Shown here one piece after another: positions 1-10,781 of a DNA stretch of 64,000 nt. The DNA is taken from positions 248,001 through 312,000 of the forward strand of contig LSAX01000012.1 of NCBI GenBank assembly GCA_001557505.1, written 5' to 3'. The stretch's first letter is position 1; every line of letters begins with the position of its first letter. This DNA comes from Reticulascus tulasneorum. Lineage: Eukaryota > Ascomycota > Sordariomycetes > Glomerellales > Reticulascaceae. The notes under the pieces were generated by a model. That model was not told the origin of the DNA. It saw only the letters and a list, made by a program, of their open reading frames with translations, and made no database searches. The position numbers were made by a program, and so were the translations under genes.

Positions 1-3000
1 ACTAGGGGATTCCGAGACCTGTCCCTAGATCCGGGTAGAAGTGCCGACACGACATGCTCAAACGGGACATCTTGATTGGCATGTGCGGCTATTGCCGTCG
101 ACCGGACCTGCTGTACTAATCTGACAAATGTATCGTTATCTCCGACAGTAATCCGCATACACTGAGTATTAACGAAGAAGCCTATCATGTTCTCAAGCTC
201 CGGCCGGTTACGGTTCGCGATAGGCGTGCCGATAGTTGCATCTTCAGCCCCAGTGAGACGGTAGTGTGCAGCACGGAACGCCGCCAGTAGCACTGCGAAC
301 GAGGTTACCTGATGGGTGCGACAGAAAGCTCGGAGGCTTCCGTACAAAGATCCCTCAATGGTAAGCTGTACAATACCGGCATGGCCAGACAAGACTGCAG
401 GTCGAGGGAGGTCGGTCAAAAGTTCAGCTGGAGCGCTGTCCGCCAACTGGTTGGTCCAGTATTCAAGCTGACGCTGTTGCTCGGCGACCTGGTCGGTCTG
501 CTTCTGCCACACGGCAAAGTCGCGGTATTGGATCGGAAGCGGACTTACTTGTGACAGTGGGTCTTGACCCCGGAGAGCTACAGCGTAAAATTGGGCTAGT
601 TCTTGGCGTAGGATATCAACAGACCAGCCGTCGGAGATGATATGGTGCATTACGATGGAGAGGACGTAGTCATCTTCTCCTAAGCGGAATAACGATACTC
701 TCCAGCCCGGCTCCAACGCCAAATCGAAAGGCGTCATCTGCTCCTGTTGCAGCAGCTGAACGTAGTTACCATTACGAGTTGACACATCAACTACGTTCAG
801 CTCCTTCATGTGGCTTGCCTGGATGACCTGTATCCCTACGCCGTCCTGCTCTTCAAAAGTCGTCCGCAAGGTCTCGTGCCGCTGTTCTAGCGCAAACAGC
901 GCCGCTGCGAGCGCGTCGATATGGAGCGATCCGCGCATGCGCACGGCGAGCGGCATGAGATACCACGAGGCACCGAGGTTAAGTTGGTCTAAGAACCACA
1001 AACGGCCCTGAGCAAATGACTGCTCCACCGGTCCTGAGTACGGCACCGAAGGGATTGAACTGTGCGGGATTGAGCCTCGCAGGATGGTGGCAGCAAGATC
1101 GGCAAGAATAGGATGGTCGAAGACGTCTTTGACAGACACGCGGCTATCCAGTCTGCGGCTGATTCGCGCTGCAAGCTTCGTTGCCATGAGAGAATGCCCG
1201 CCAACATTGAAGAAGTTGTCGGTAACACCGACATCGACGCCGAGTACATCGGAAAACTCTTCACACAGAGCAACTTCTACTTCGTTGCGTGGGGCCACCC
1301 GTAAAGATAACACTCTCTCGCTTCTCTGTACAGTTTGGGCCATTCGAGTAAGTTCTCGTCGGTCAACCTTTCCATTTGCATCAACAGGCATATGGCGTAG
1401 TACTACAATCCCAGCCGGGACCATGTAGGGCGGGAGCAGTGTCTGTAGACGGCTGCGAATGTTCTTCTCTGTCTGTATTACGAAGCCATCTTCAGGAGTC
1501 CCGAGGTAGTTAATATCACTGGCGTCGCCAGAGTTGTTCCCCCGGGCCGCGACGAAACCAACCATCTCTAACTCTTGACCCTCTTCCAGCCTGGTAACCA
1601 CAGCAGCATCGCTCACTATACTGTCGCTAAGCATGGCATGCTCCACCTCAGCCAACTCGATACGATGGCCGCGTATCTTGATCTGCTGATCCATACGCCC
1701 GAAAAACTCGATCTGACCATCTTTTGGTCGGTATCGCACGCGATCCCCTGTCCGGTATGCGTTCACAAGCTGGCCTTCGATTTCTACTTGGATGAAACGG
1801 TTCAGGTTCAGTGCTGTATCGGTGTACCCTCGAGCAAGCCCGTCACCCGTGACGACAAGTTCTCCCATTACCCCACTAGAGACAAGCTGCTGCTGTGGAT
1901 CCATGATGTAGGCGCCAGAATTACTGACAGCCTGACCGATGGGAACGCCGTTCACAAACGATTCATGACCAGCGACACTGTAAATAGCACTTATCATCCC
2001 ATTCTCCGTGGGACCATATGCATTATAGACGCCACTCCGGACAAGTGCTTGAGCCTCTGTTGCATCGCGACTATCGAACCGATCGGCAACACCGAAGATG
2101 ACGTCTAGTGCCCCAAGCGTCGTAGGCGTGTTGGCCAAACATTGCTTCAGTAACCCTGGCGGGAGCATGGCTACGCGGATCTGCTCTCGTGCAAACACGG
2201 CCTCAAGAGCTTTGCTGTCCAAGCTGGTGAAATAGTCGATGCAGACTACTGTTCCCCCATTCAATAGTGCTGCGAACACTTCCCAAGCCGATATGTCGAA
2301 GGCAATGTTTGTCAAGTGCGCCACCCGAGGCGCTTGTGGAAGCTTGGACGCAACATTGCCCTCCTTCACGAGCCGCACAATAGCACGGTGCTCGACCATT
2401 ACGCCTTTTGGTTTGCCGGTCGACCCGGAAGTGAACATAACATACGCAAGGCTTGCGGCACATGGTGGCGTACTGTCTTCCAATATATCATCTGGGTCAT
2501 GGTAGCGTAGGATGTCACTGATCTGCACTAGCTCGACGTCCGCTAGCTGAACATGAGGAGCAGGCACGTCAGGGCCAAGCAGGACTAGTTTATGTCCTGC
2601 CACGGTCGACAAAATTGCTTCGATGCGGGCAGCCGGGGCGTTGATATCAAGTGGCAGGTACGCCAGGTTCGCCTTCATGATGCCTAGCAAGGCAACGACC
2701 GTCTGACACGATCGCGGTGCAAGCACCCCGATGAGCGACTCAACTGGTATCAGTCGCCGTCGCAGCCAGGTAGCAAGTTTGCCGGATTGTTGGTCCAGCT
2801 GAGAGTATGTCAGCCGTGAGGACAAGTCTGTGACGGCTATCATGTCCGGACAAGCCGCCACCTGCTCGCGGAAGACATCGACCACGCTCAAATCCCGCGG
2901 ATACTCAATCCTCTTAATATCAAGCAAGCCCATACTTCGAAGTTCTCTCAAGCCGTCAGTAAGCGGCAGCGTGATGACTGCCGTCTCAGGCTGCTCAAGC

Positions 3001-6000
3001 CCTCGGCGTAGGACTTCCTGGAAGATAGCGACCATGTTGCTGATTGACTCAGGCTCGAACAAGTCTGTAGCAAAGAGCACGCTTCCACCTAGCCTTCCAA
3101 TCCCTTGGAACAAGTGGAACTCTACATCAAACCGAGTCGATACAGCTGTTGGTACAAGCTCTCCCGCTAAGCCCTCTAATTGGATGTTGCCGAGGTCTTG
3201 TTGAGAGTGAAAGGCAAACAAGAGCTGCACCAAAGGATTCCGGGACATGTCTCTCGAGCCCGGTAAAATTGCCGACACGACGCGTTCAAACGGGACATCT
3301 TGGTTCTCTAACGCAGCTGTCGCTGTTAACTGAGCTCTTTGTACCAACCCAATAAATGTATCGTTGTTTCCGACGGTGATCCGCATACACTGAGTATTGA
3401 CGAAGCAGCCGATCATTTTCTCGAGCTCCGGCCGGTTACGGTTAGCGACAGGCATACCAATAGTTGCATCTTCTGCTCTAGTAAGTCGGTAGTGCGTTAT
3501 ACGGAATGCTGCTAGCAGCACCGCGAACGGCGTTACCTGATGCGACCGGCAGTACTCCCGGAGGCTCTCGTACACTGAGTGCTCAATGCTAAGCTGAACA
3601 ATACCAGCTTGGCCAGATAATACGGCCGGCCGAGGTCGGTCGGTCAAAAGTTCAGCTGGAGCGCTGTCCGCCAGCTGCTTAGTCCAATACTCGAGCTGTC
3701 GCTGTTGCTCGGCGACCTGGTTGTCCTGTTTCTGCCACACGGCAAAGTCGTGGTATTGGATCGGAAGCGGACTTACTTGTGACAGTGGGTCTTGACCCCG
3801 GAGAGCTACAGCGTAAAATTGGGCTAGTTCTTGGCGTAGGATATCAACAGACCAGCCGTCGGAGATGATATGGTGCATTACGATGGAGAGGACGTAGTCA
3901 TCTTCTCCTAAGCGGAATAACGATACTCTCCAGCCCGGCTCCAACGCCAAATCGAAAGGCGTCATCTGCTCCTGTTGCAGCAGCTGAACGTAGTTACCAT
4001 TACGAGTTGACACATCAACTACGTTCAGCTCCTTCATGTGGCTTGCCTGGACGACCTGTATCCCTACGCCGTCCTGCTCTTCAAAAGTCGTCCGCAAGGT
4101 CTCGTGCCGCTGTTCTAGCGCAAACAGCGCCGCTGCGAGCGCGTCGATATGGAGCGATCCGCGCATGCGCACGGCGAGCGGCATGAGATACCACGAGGCA
4201 CCGAGGTTGAGTTGATCCAGGAACCATAGGCGGCCCTGAGCAAATGACTGCTCGATCGGTATGGAGTACTCCGTCGCTGGGATTGGAGTATGTGGGGCCA
4301 GACCTCGCCGGATCACATTTTGAAGGCCAGAAAGCGTGGGATTCTGGAAGATGTCAGTTATTTTCAATGATAATCCAGCTATTCGCGCCATGTTGACCAT
4401 CTTGATGGCTGTAATAGAATCCCCGCCCAACTCGAAGAAATTGGCTCGAGGGTCGTTGGAGCTGGGATCGAGTCTTAAACCCTGGAGCCAGAGCTGTCGC
4501 AGTATGCCTGCTGGGTCGACAGACGAATAGTTGGCGGTTACAGCAAGATTCTCGTCCAACGCGTTCTGATGTAAATTATCTAATAGCTCCTTGCTGATTG
4601 ATCGAAGTCTTTTTCGATCCGTCTTTCCCGTCGCAGTAGTTGGAAGACTCTCCAAGCGAATAAAGAATGATGGAATGCAATACTGCGGAACAACCTCCCG
4701 CAGCTTCGTCTTTATGGGGGCGATCGTACTATTCTCTAAGATCCAGACACCCATTGCTGATGTTGTATCAGGAGTGACCTCTCCATTGCGGACCGGGCCT
4801 GTCAGAAACGCAATCAAGATCGCACCCTCGGACGAGTCGGATCGTCTGACAGCTTCAACCACAGGCCGTAAATGGCTAGGCAATTGTTGCCGCAGATGAG
4901 TTTCTACGTCGCTAAGCTCTACTCGCTGCCCGTGGACCTTGACTTGCGAGTCTTTGCGGCCGAGGTACACAACTGTGCCATCGGATCTATAACGGACAAG
5001 GTCTCCCGTCCTGTACAGTCTGACGGAGTCGGGCGGCTGCCTTGCCGGATACCAGGCAGGAGTCGTAGTGAGGAAAGGGGACTTGTCCTGCGCAGGATCA
5101 ACGAGATATCCCCGTGTAATTCCTGGACTTTCGATCACCAATTCGCCAATGCATCCAATCGGCGCAAGTTGATCAGGCACATTAGGATCAGTGATCCAAA
5201 ATCTGGCGCCTACAGCACGGCCAATATTACTTAGGTCAGTGGCGTCTGGATTGACTTTAGCAACGCTGCAGGCCGTTGAGCTCTCACTCTGACCGTACGC
5301 GTACAGGAGCTCAACTCGCGAGGCCCATGTGTTTCTCATTCCCGCTGACATTGGTTCTCCGCATAATATTAGTGTCTGTAGTCCCCGGACGCTTTCTGGT
5401 TGAATAGCTCCAATGAAGGAAGGTGTGAACAGTGCCCAATTAACTCCAGCCCGGTTGATGAAACCCGGAATGTCGTTCATACGTTCGTCGTCGGAAGGAA
5501 TACAGACACAGCCACCTTGCATCAGAGTAGTCAACGTTTCTACCAGACACGCACCAAAAGCATAAGAGGCAAACTGAAGAGCGCGTGTGCTATTGTTAAC
5601 CGCCAATGAGGGGCCAAACATGAGAGAACATGACGCAAATCCTTGATGCTCAATCATGCTACCTTTCGGCTCCCCGGTGCTGCCAGAAGTGAAGAGAATA
5701 TAGGCCAAATCTTTCGGCTTCGCCATAGGCGTGACTTGATCTTTATCAAGTGCCAATAACTGGAAAAATTCGTCGTCAAGTGTAATGCAGTGTGGCACGA
5801 CAGCACGCATGGCCTTGTAGTGGACTTTAGATGTGAGAGCGACTGTGGCTGAAGTTTGCTGACAGATCTTGGCAATTCGGGCCGGCGGGTTAGACGGGTC
5901 AATGAGCGTGAATGCCCGACCAGCTTTGAGCACACCGAGCATTCCCGTGATAACCCATTTGGACTTTTCAAAGCAGAGCGGTACCGCATGCCCTAGGTCC

Positions 6001-7553
6001 CAGTTAAGGGATTGAATATGCCCCGCGAGACGTGAGGACAGACTATCCAGCTCAGCGTATGTCCATTCCCCATCCCAAGCAAATACAGCTGTTTTATGTG
6101 GCGTGTCATTCGTCCTCTTGGTTATCACATCGTGGATGCAGACCTCATTTACGTAAAGCTGTTTCGAATTCCAGTTCTCGATTTCTGCTCGATCCTCTTT
6201 CGTAACGATGTCTAGTTGTCGTATAGGTAGATTGATTGCATGGCTCTGAAGTTGCTTGATCAAGCACCCAAGCTGTCTCAGGAAACGTGCTACCTGATGG
6301 GCGTCAACCATGCTCGGGTCGTATCGTGCGAGCAGTAGTGCCGAATCATCTGCCATCTGGCAGTTGAGCAAAAGGGCACGATCGTTACAAGGCACGAATC
6401 TATCCGACTCTACAATGGTCCGATGAAGCTTAGAACTCGTCGCTCGCGCGGCATCGCGAGTAGTGACTACTAGCACAGTTTGAAATCCACAAGCCGCGGA
6501 TCCGTAGTCTCCAGTACTCCGAATGTCGTGAAGGCTTGTCTGCTCGAACTCGCGCATAGCAGCATCTTGGACATTGATCGCTTGTATAAGATCAGACCCG
6601 GATTGGTGAGGGGCGCAGGGCACACGGATGGGCACTACAGTTCGTGTTAGGCCATCTGTCGGCTGCTCCTGACCCACAAATAAAGGAGGCCGTTCCACTA
6701 CGACGCCAAAGAGCGCCTCCGAAGCGTTGGTATATCGAGCAAGGAGCACTGCGAGCGCTGCTCGACAGATTACCGCATTGTCCCATTTCTGCCGGGCCGA
6801 CATTGGATATGATATACTATGCTCTGCATGCACATGGGAACGAGGCGCATCCAAGTGAGAGCGTAGACCAGGGAAAATAGAGGCATTCAGGCCGTTAAGA
6901 TAATGCTTCCAAAACCTGGCCACGCGTTCCAGATCCATGGCGGGAGGATTTGCTAGTCTTTCAGTTCCCAGAGGGTGTTGGATTTCCTCACCGTCGTAAG
7001 CTCGAAGGACTCTTTGAAGGATACGCTCCTGGAAATCGTTATCTACTAGAGCATAGCTGAACGTCCAGATAAATAGTCTTTGCGACGTGCTTGGGTTCTC
7101 AAGGACGGCGTATCGATTACACTGAGCCCCAGTTATAGCGGCTGATGACTCTTCTTCAATAACCACGTCCTTTACGTTCACACCTGTTACGTGCATCCAC
7201 ACGAAACTCTCCGACAGCACGACCTGAAAATGCTCTCCGGATTCTGACTTGAACATGCAGGTTCGCAATGCGGGAGTCTGACGCACCACCTTTTTCCAAG
7301 CTGCGGCCAAGCGTTCGATGTCGACGTCCTTCGGGATCTCATAGACAACATGGCCGATAGCACGCCGCTTATCGTTGGCGGCGTACTCCATAACGTCGAG
7401 TTGGAACGGTGTCCGTGGCAAGATATTCTCAATTTTACTTTGGTCGAAGGCAAAATGCCGAACTGCTTGCATGTAGGGAGTATCGCGATGCTCGTCGACA
7501 TTGCCGGACATGAAGAATACTGTGGTAGCCAAGTCTGGCCGTACTGCCTCCAT
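1..7553 (-). CDS. Nonribosomal peptide synthetase 1, hydroxy-acid-initiating depsipeptide type (3' end outside window)
   Basis: One uninterrupted frame runs from ATG 7553 to the left edge (over 2500 residues). An in-frame TAG at 7578-7580 fixes the start; ATG 7511 is an alternative. Domains by residue: C1 about 39-450, A1 465-985, T1 near 1040 (FFELGGDS), C2 1085-1525 (HHIISDGWS), A2 1545-2070 (FTSGSTGKPKG, NAYGPTE), T2 near 2120 (NFFNVGGHSL), C3 2160 onward (HHIISDGWS, GFFVNTQCMR). A2 has no N-methyltransferase inserted between its A8 motif and its C-terminal subdomain. In A1 the motif normally FDxS reads FGAC, so Gly replaces the amine-binding Asp; this is typical of D-hydroxy-acid-activating A domains of enniatin/beauvericin/destruxin synthetases. 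C1 has SYALVDN in place of HHxxxDG. The C and A sequences resemble the cyclosporin/enniatin/destruxin synthetase family. A hydroxy acid followed by an unmethylated residue would fit a destruxin-like order; this is inference. The product is unknown. Confidence 0.95.
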   Translation of the reverse strand, partial: MEAVRPDLATTVFFMSGNVDEHRDTPYMQAVRHFAFDQSKIENILPRTPFQLDVMEYAANDKRRAIGHVVYEIPKDVDIERLAAAWKKVVRQTPALRTCMFKSESGEHFQVVLSESFVWMHVTGVNVKDVVIEEESSAAITGAQCNRYAVLENPSTSQRLFIWTFSYALVDNDFQERILQRVLRAYDGEEIQHPLGTERLANPPAMDLERVARFWKHYLNGLNASIFPGLRSHLDAPRSHVHAEHSISYPMSARQKWDNAVICRAALAVLLARYTNASEALFGVVVERPPLFVGQEQPTDGLTRTVVPIRVPCAPHQSGSDLIQAINVQDAAMREFEQTSLHDIRSTGDYGSAACGFQTVLVVTTRDAARATSSKLHRTIVESDRFVPCNDRALLLNCQMADDSALLLARYDPSMVDAHQVARFLRQLGCLIKQLQSHAINLPIRQLDIVTKEDRAEIENWNSKQLYVNEVCIHDVITKRTNDTPHKTAVFAWDGEWTYAELDSLSSRLAGHIQSLNWDLGHAVPLCFEKSKWVITGMLGVLKAGRAFTLIDPSNPPARIAKICQQTSATVALTSKVHYKAMRAVVPHCITLDDEFFQLLALDKDQVTPMAKPKDLAYILFTSGSTGEPKGSMIEHQGFASCSLMFGPSLAVNNSTRALQFASYAFGACLVETLTTLMQGGCVCIPSDDERMNDIPGFINRAGVNWALFTPSFIGAIQPESVRGLQTLILCGEPMSAGMRNTWASRVELLYAYGQSESSTACSVAKVNPDATDLSNIGRAVGARFWITDPNVPDQLAPIGCIGELVIESPGITRGYLVDPAQDKSPFLTTTPAWYPARQPPDSVRLYRTGDLVRYRSDGTVVYLGRKDSQVKVHGQRVELSDVETHLRQQLPSHLRPVVEAVRRSDSSEGAILIAFLTGPVRNGEVTPDTTSAMGVWILENSTIAPIKTKLREVVPQYCIPSFFIRLESLPTTATGKTDRKRLRSISKELLDNLHQNALDENLAVTANYSSVDPAGILRQLWLQGLRLDPSSNDPRANFFELGGDSITAIKMVNMARIAGLSLKITDIFQNPTLSGLQNVIRRGLAPHTPIPATEYSIPIEQSFAQGRLWFLDQLNLGASWYLMPLAVRMRGSLHIDALAAALFALEQRHETLRTTFEEQDGVGIQVVQASHMKELNVVDVSTRNGNYVQLLQQEQMTPFDLALEPGWRVSLFRLGEDDYVLSIVMHHIISDGWSVDILRQELAQFYAVALRGQDPLSQVSPLPIQYHDFAVWQKQDNQVAEQQRQLEYWTKQLADSAPAELLTDRPRPAVLSGQAGIVQLSIEHSVYESLREYCRSHQVTPFAVLLAAFRITHYRLTRAEDATIGMPVANRNRPELEKMIGCFVNTQCMRITVGNNDTFIGLVQRAQLTATAALENQDVPFERVVSAILPGSRDMSRNPLVQLLFAFHSQQDLGNIQLEGLAGELVPTAVSTRFDVEFHLFQGIGRLGGSVLFATDLFEPESISNMVAIFQEVLRRGLEQPETAVITLPLTDGLRELRSMGLLDIKRIEYPRDLSVVDVFREQVAACPDMIAVTDLSSRLTYSQLDQQSGKLATWLRRRLIPVESLIGVLAPRSCQTVVALLGIMKANLAYLPLDINAPAARIEAILSTVAGHKLVLLGPDVPAPHVQLADVELVQISDILRYHDPDDILEDSTPPCAASLAYVMFTSGSTGKPKGVMVEHRAIVRLVKEGNVASKLPQAPRVAHLTNIAFDISAWEVFAALLNGGTVVCIDYFTSLDSKALEAVFAREQIRVAMLPPGLLKQCLANTPTTLGALDVIFGVADRFDSRDATEAQALVRSGVYNAYGPTENGMISAIYSVAGHESFVNGVPIGQAVSNSGAYIMDPQQQLVSSGVMGELVVTGDGLARGYTDTALNLNRFIQVEIEGQLVNAYRTGDRVRYRPKDGQIEFFGRMDQQIKIRGHRIELAEVEHAMLSDSIVSDAAVVTRLEEGQELEMVGFVAARGNNSGDASDINYLGTPEDGFVIQTEKNIRSRLQTLLPPYMVPAGIVVLRHMPVDANGKVDRRELTRMAQTVQRSERVLSLRVAPRNEVEVALCEEFSDVLGVDVGVTDNFFNVGGHSLMATKLAARISRRLDSRVSVKDVFDHPILADLAATILRGSIPHSSIPSVPYSGPVEQSFAQGRLWFLDQLNLGASWYLMPLAVRMRGSLHIDALAAALFALEQRHETLRTTFEEQDGVGIQVIQASHMKELNVVDVSTRNGNYVQLLQQEQMTPFDLALEPGWRVSLFRLGEDDYVLSIVMHHIISDGWSVDILRQELAQFYAVALRGQDPLSQVSPLPIQYRDFAVWQKQTDQVAEQQRQLEYWTNQLADSAPAELLTDLPRPAVLSGHAGIVQLTIEGSLYGSLRAFCRTHQVTSFAVLLAAFRAAHYRLTGAEDATIGTPIANRNRPELENMIGFFVNTQCMRITVGDNDTFVRLVQQVRSTAIAAHANQDVPFEHVVSALLPGSRDRSRNPL
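523..981. repeat. Near-identical C-domain tract, copy in C3 of NRPS 1
   Basis: This 459-bp stretch matches 3751-4209 with a single mismatch that I can see by eye. It encodes the N-terminal half of the C3 domain, including HHIISDGWS. Identity drops sharply on both sides, as expected for a gene-conversion tract between modules. Confidence 0.9.
3751..4209. repeat. Near-identical C-domain tract, copy in C2 of NRPS 1
   Basis: Partner of 523-981 at an offset of 3228 bp, exactly one C-A-T module. It encodes the same part of the C2 domain. Confidence 0.9.
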
Positions 7554-7592
7554 CTTGTTAGGTGATACGAATTTGCTCTACAAGGCTGTAGG

Positions 7593-7639
7593 TATTGTCG
7601 TTCTTGTCGTTCTTGTCGTTCTTGTCGTTCTTGTCGTTC

Positions 7640-7673
<34 letters not shown>

Positions 7674-7742
7674 AGCTGTTGTAGCTGTTGTAGCTGTTGT
7701 AGCTGTTGTAGCTGTTGTAGCTGTTGTAGCTGTTGTAGCTGT
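7593..7742. repeat. Compound minisatellite just upstream of NRPS 1
   Basis: Three successive tandem arrays: about five 9-bp units (TTCTTGTCG), then about ten GTT triplets, then about eight 9-bp units (TGTAGCTGT register). All units are multiples of three. Read on the minus strand the array is open, in the same frame as the NRPS, and ends at the TAG at 7578. It lies 40-190 bp upstream of the NRPS ATG, so it is in the leader or core promoter. Confidence 0.9.
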
Positions 7743-7865
7743 GTATGTTCTTGGTTGCAAATCGCGTTGTCCTAGGAGAACCCTCCCTGTCCAGTAAGGC
7801 ACTATGACAATTGTAGTAATCCTACTGCTATCTAGATTTGGCTCATTGTATCTGCTTTAGCTAGT

Positions 7866-7993
7866 CAAAACAAGCTGCTCATAATATTCCTTCGTGTGTC
7901 GGTGGATCCCACTGATGGCTCTGGCTTCCGCTAGCAAGACAATCTGCTCAAATGTAGTAATATTCCTTCGTATCGCGGTGGATCCCACTGATA
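7866..7993. repeat. Imperfect direct repeat, two units of about 55 bp
   Basis: Units at about 7866-7918 and 7935-7992 share CTGCTCA, ATATTCCTTCGT and CGGTGGATCCCACTGAT. It lies upstream of NRPS 1. Confidence 0.75.
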
Positions 7994-10346
7994 TGTCCGC
8001 CCCACCACACCCTTGAGACTGCATGCCATATCACAACGCAAGAATGACCAAGCAGAACGAATGCTAGTGTGTCTAAGGTACATAGGCAGAGTCGCGAAAG
8101 TTTTGTCGGAAAGAAACAATCGTGTCAGAACAAATATGTCTGTTCACCTGAAATCCTTAATAATACGAACGTTACAGAGGGAGAAAATTCCTAGCCACTA
8201 GGAAGCTCTCCGGAACAACATGATTTTATCCAGTATATGCCCTATGATAGGTATCCGTCCGACCTTGTTTCTACGTCCACGTCTCTTTAGTCATACTCAA
8301 TCCGATGAAAGCGGGCAGCTAAATCAGCAGCAAGTACAGTGGCAACAGCAGGAGGACAAGATCTCCACTTTCCCTTTTTTTCTTTCCTTTTGTGGTTCTC
8401 TCCTCCCAACGCCTGGGGGACAAACCCGAGGCATCAACTCCCATAATTAATTTCAAAATTCGGATTGTCAAGAAGACACGCAACTATGGTGTCCTGATAC
8501 ATGGGAGTTGCCATCAGGCACTGCACTGGCTTGCCAAGGCAACATGGATCGCCTCACCGTTGGAGACGAGACCTTTGCCGTCCCAAACGGTAGCATTCTG
8601 CGCAAGTCCATGGGTATAGGATGGCGCGACGTGAAAGCGCGAGGTTTTAAGCATAGTACTTCCGCCACGGACCATTCCAACGACCACCCCCTGCCGTTAT
8701 GATGAGATGCGCTTGGCTCGCGATGATCGGTACAACCTCAGATAAGCCGTGCCATCTGAACCGACTCCGCAACGAGTTTCTGTTGTGTTGGGACGATAAC
8801 TATCCAAACTTCGTTAACGCAAATACAGACACGGCACTGCTTGGACGTATTCGACTCTCGAAACGCAAGCCAATCACAACCAACTTTCAGTTTGCCTCTT
8901 TGTGTTGAAAATGAGCTAAAGCAAGAGCTTCCACTGCCATTCATGAAGATCTGCTCTTATTCTCTTTGCCCACCTGGCTCTGCCCCATTCTTCAACTCAT
9001 TATTTTATCAACGTTTTGGGAATTTAAAACCCGTGAGCTCCTTGAGGTAGATTAAAGAAGAGACACATTATTTCTCAAACGCTAACCTTCTTTCCACTTA
9101 GGCTAAAACTATAACAAAACAGCTGAACGAATGCCTGGCGTTCCTTGACATATTGCAGATTTCCTGATACGATATAAAAATAATAGCTCAGTGCGCATTG
9201 TACCAGATAAATGATGGCACACAGAGCTACAGGACGAGGACATCATCTCTAACAGCTCAGCATCATGCGCGGCGACTCTTTTGTCAAACCGCTTCGTCGC
9301 CTTGTTAGGTAAGGGAACTCTTTGAAAGTCCCAGGTGGCCAAAGGATTCGCCAATCAAACAACTAACAGCCAACTCTACATGATGGGGGTTCAAGTCGTC
9401 TCAAATTTGAGAGTACTATTAAGGAATACTAGCAGGTCACTCTCGATCAGCTCTGATTACTGTTCAGTATGCCTGCTCCCTACGGGTCATCCAGGACTCC
9501 CCAGAGCAACTATCTCGTCGACGAATATAGATGTGTATTCGACTTTTTCTATGTGGGGTTGATGGATGATAGCAGCTCTCCTCTGCCGTCTAATGTCGAC
9601 TAATGATCTTCGCAACCTCCTTCGATCTGGTTAGCTTTAATGCTATTCATTCCAGGTCTTAACCCCTGGGCCATCTAATGTCTTTCCTAGCCTCACGTTT
9701 AATAAAACAGTTCTTGATCAAATCCTACAGGAGCGGCTCTATAAGTGAATGTTGTCTCCCCCAAGAGAGCCTCGATCCCTATGAAAGCCGATCTTATCCT
9801 TCGCTGCCGAGGCACCTTCCCGTTGCTCGTTGATATCAAGATTAAGTTGACCAACAACAAATACCAGGAGGCCTTCCTGCCACGCTCATTGATCATGAGA
9901 TAGTGAAATGAGATGTTTCTATAGATAAAGCCTGCCCGGCTCAAAGATTCGCGTTATGCTATACAGCCTTCCAGGGCAGCAATCCACAGCCCGCTTCGTA
10001 AACGACATTTTCGTAGTCACCAAATAATGGCACACAGATTTACAATTTTGGGCAGTACGTCGCTGCTAACCTTGATTGGAGATATTGAGCAGCATTCTCT
10101 CAAATAATCGAGTCCTAGGAGTGTGATTCCACCAAAAACAGAGGAGCTCTGGAAGGAGCACATACTCATATTGATTCGTATATAGTCTGCCGAAGAGGAA
10201 GGTCATTATCTGCAAAGGGATATTAGAATGTCAGTCGTGAGGTGGGGGCCGGGTGAGGGGTACCCCAACTTAGTCGGCATGCAGAAAAGAGTTTAATAGG
10301 CAAGCTCTGCCGTTCCGTGTCATAGCAAAGGACTGGTGGACTGATT

Positions 10347-10541
10347 ATCTCAGTCTTGTCAGCTCTGCACACGGCCCTTTCCTTGTTGGCACACAATATA
10401 ACATGCATGCTGCAAGAAGATCCACAATGCCCGTGCCAAATACCATCTCAGCCTAGTCAGCTCACCACACCCTCCTTTCCTTGTGGCACACTGTATGCCA
10501 TGCACGCTGCGAGAAGATCCGCAGTACCCGTGCCAAGTACC
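10347..10541. promoter_or_regulatory. Tandemly duplicated 98-bp promoter segment of bZIP gene
   Basis: Unit A (10347-10444) and unit B (10445-10541) both begin ATCTCAG and both contain CCTTTCCTTG, GGCACAC, ATGC(A/C)CGCTGC or a close variant, AAGATCC and CCCGTGCCAA. Identity is roughly 80 percent by eye. The pair ends 240 bp before the bZIP start codon, so upstream control sites may be doubled. Confidence 0.7.
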
Positions 10542-10626
10542 CGTGGCATTTAATGCAGAGGTCTCTACTCGTCATCTCCTGTGCCCCGTTCTTGCAGATG
10601 CGGTAAACACAAGCTCCTATGGCCAG

Positions 10627-10634
10627 TATAAAAG
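10627..10634 (+). promoter_or_regulatory. TATA box of bZIP gene
   Basis: TATAAAAG, 148 bp before the bZIP ATG at 10782; a plausible core promoter position for a fungal gene. Confidence 0.55.
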
Positions 10635-10781
10635 CCCGCTCATAGCTTCTGATAATTATTGACTGTCGGCAGTTGCGCGTTTCACCCACCGACATCCGTA
10701 TGTCGCACGTAGCAGAGGCAAGTCCCAAGCTGGTGTACTCTCCGGAGAATCAGCACTATTTTCTCTCTCACCCGGTACGTC

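Larger units (their letters stand above)
7554..10781. other. Intergenic region between NRPS 1 and bZIP gene
   Basis: 3.2 kb lying between divergent gene starts. It holds the minisatellite at 7593-7742, an imperfect direct repeat at 7866-7993, and the duplicated promoter segment at 10347-10541. Only short, unconvincing open frames occur between 8.0 and 10.2 kb and I recognise no protein there. The region probably carries the promoters of both neighbours. Confidence 0.6.

Noticed and set aside
1..7553. NRPS 1 as a pseudogene, because many short open frames appear in the other frames
   Set aside because: Reading the minus-strand frame codon by codon through key regions shows one continuous frame with intact domain motifs; the short frames are shadows.
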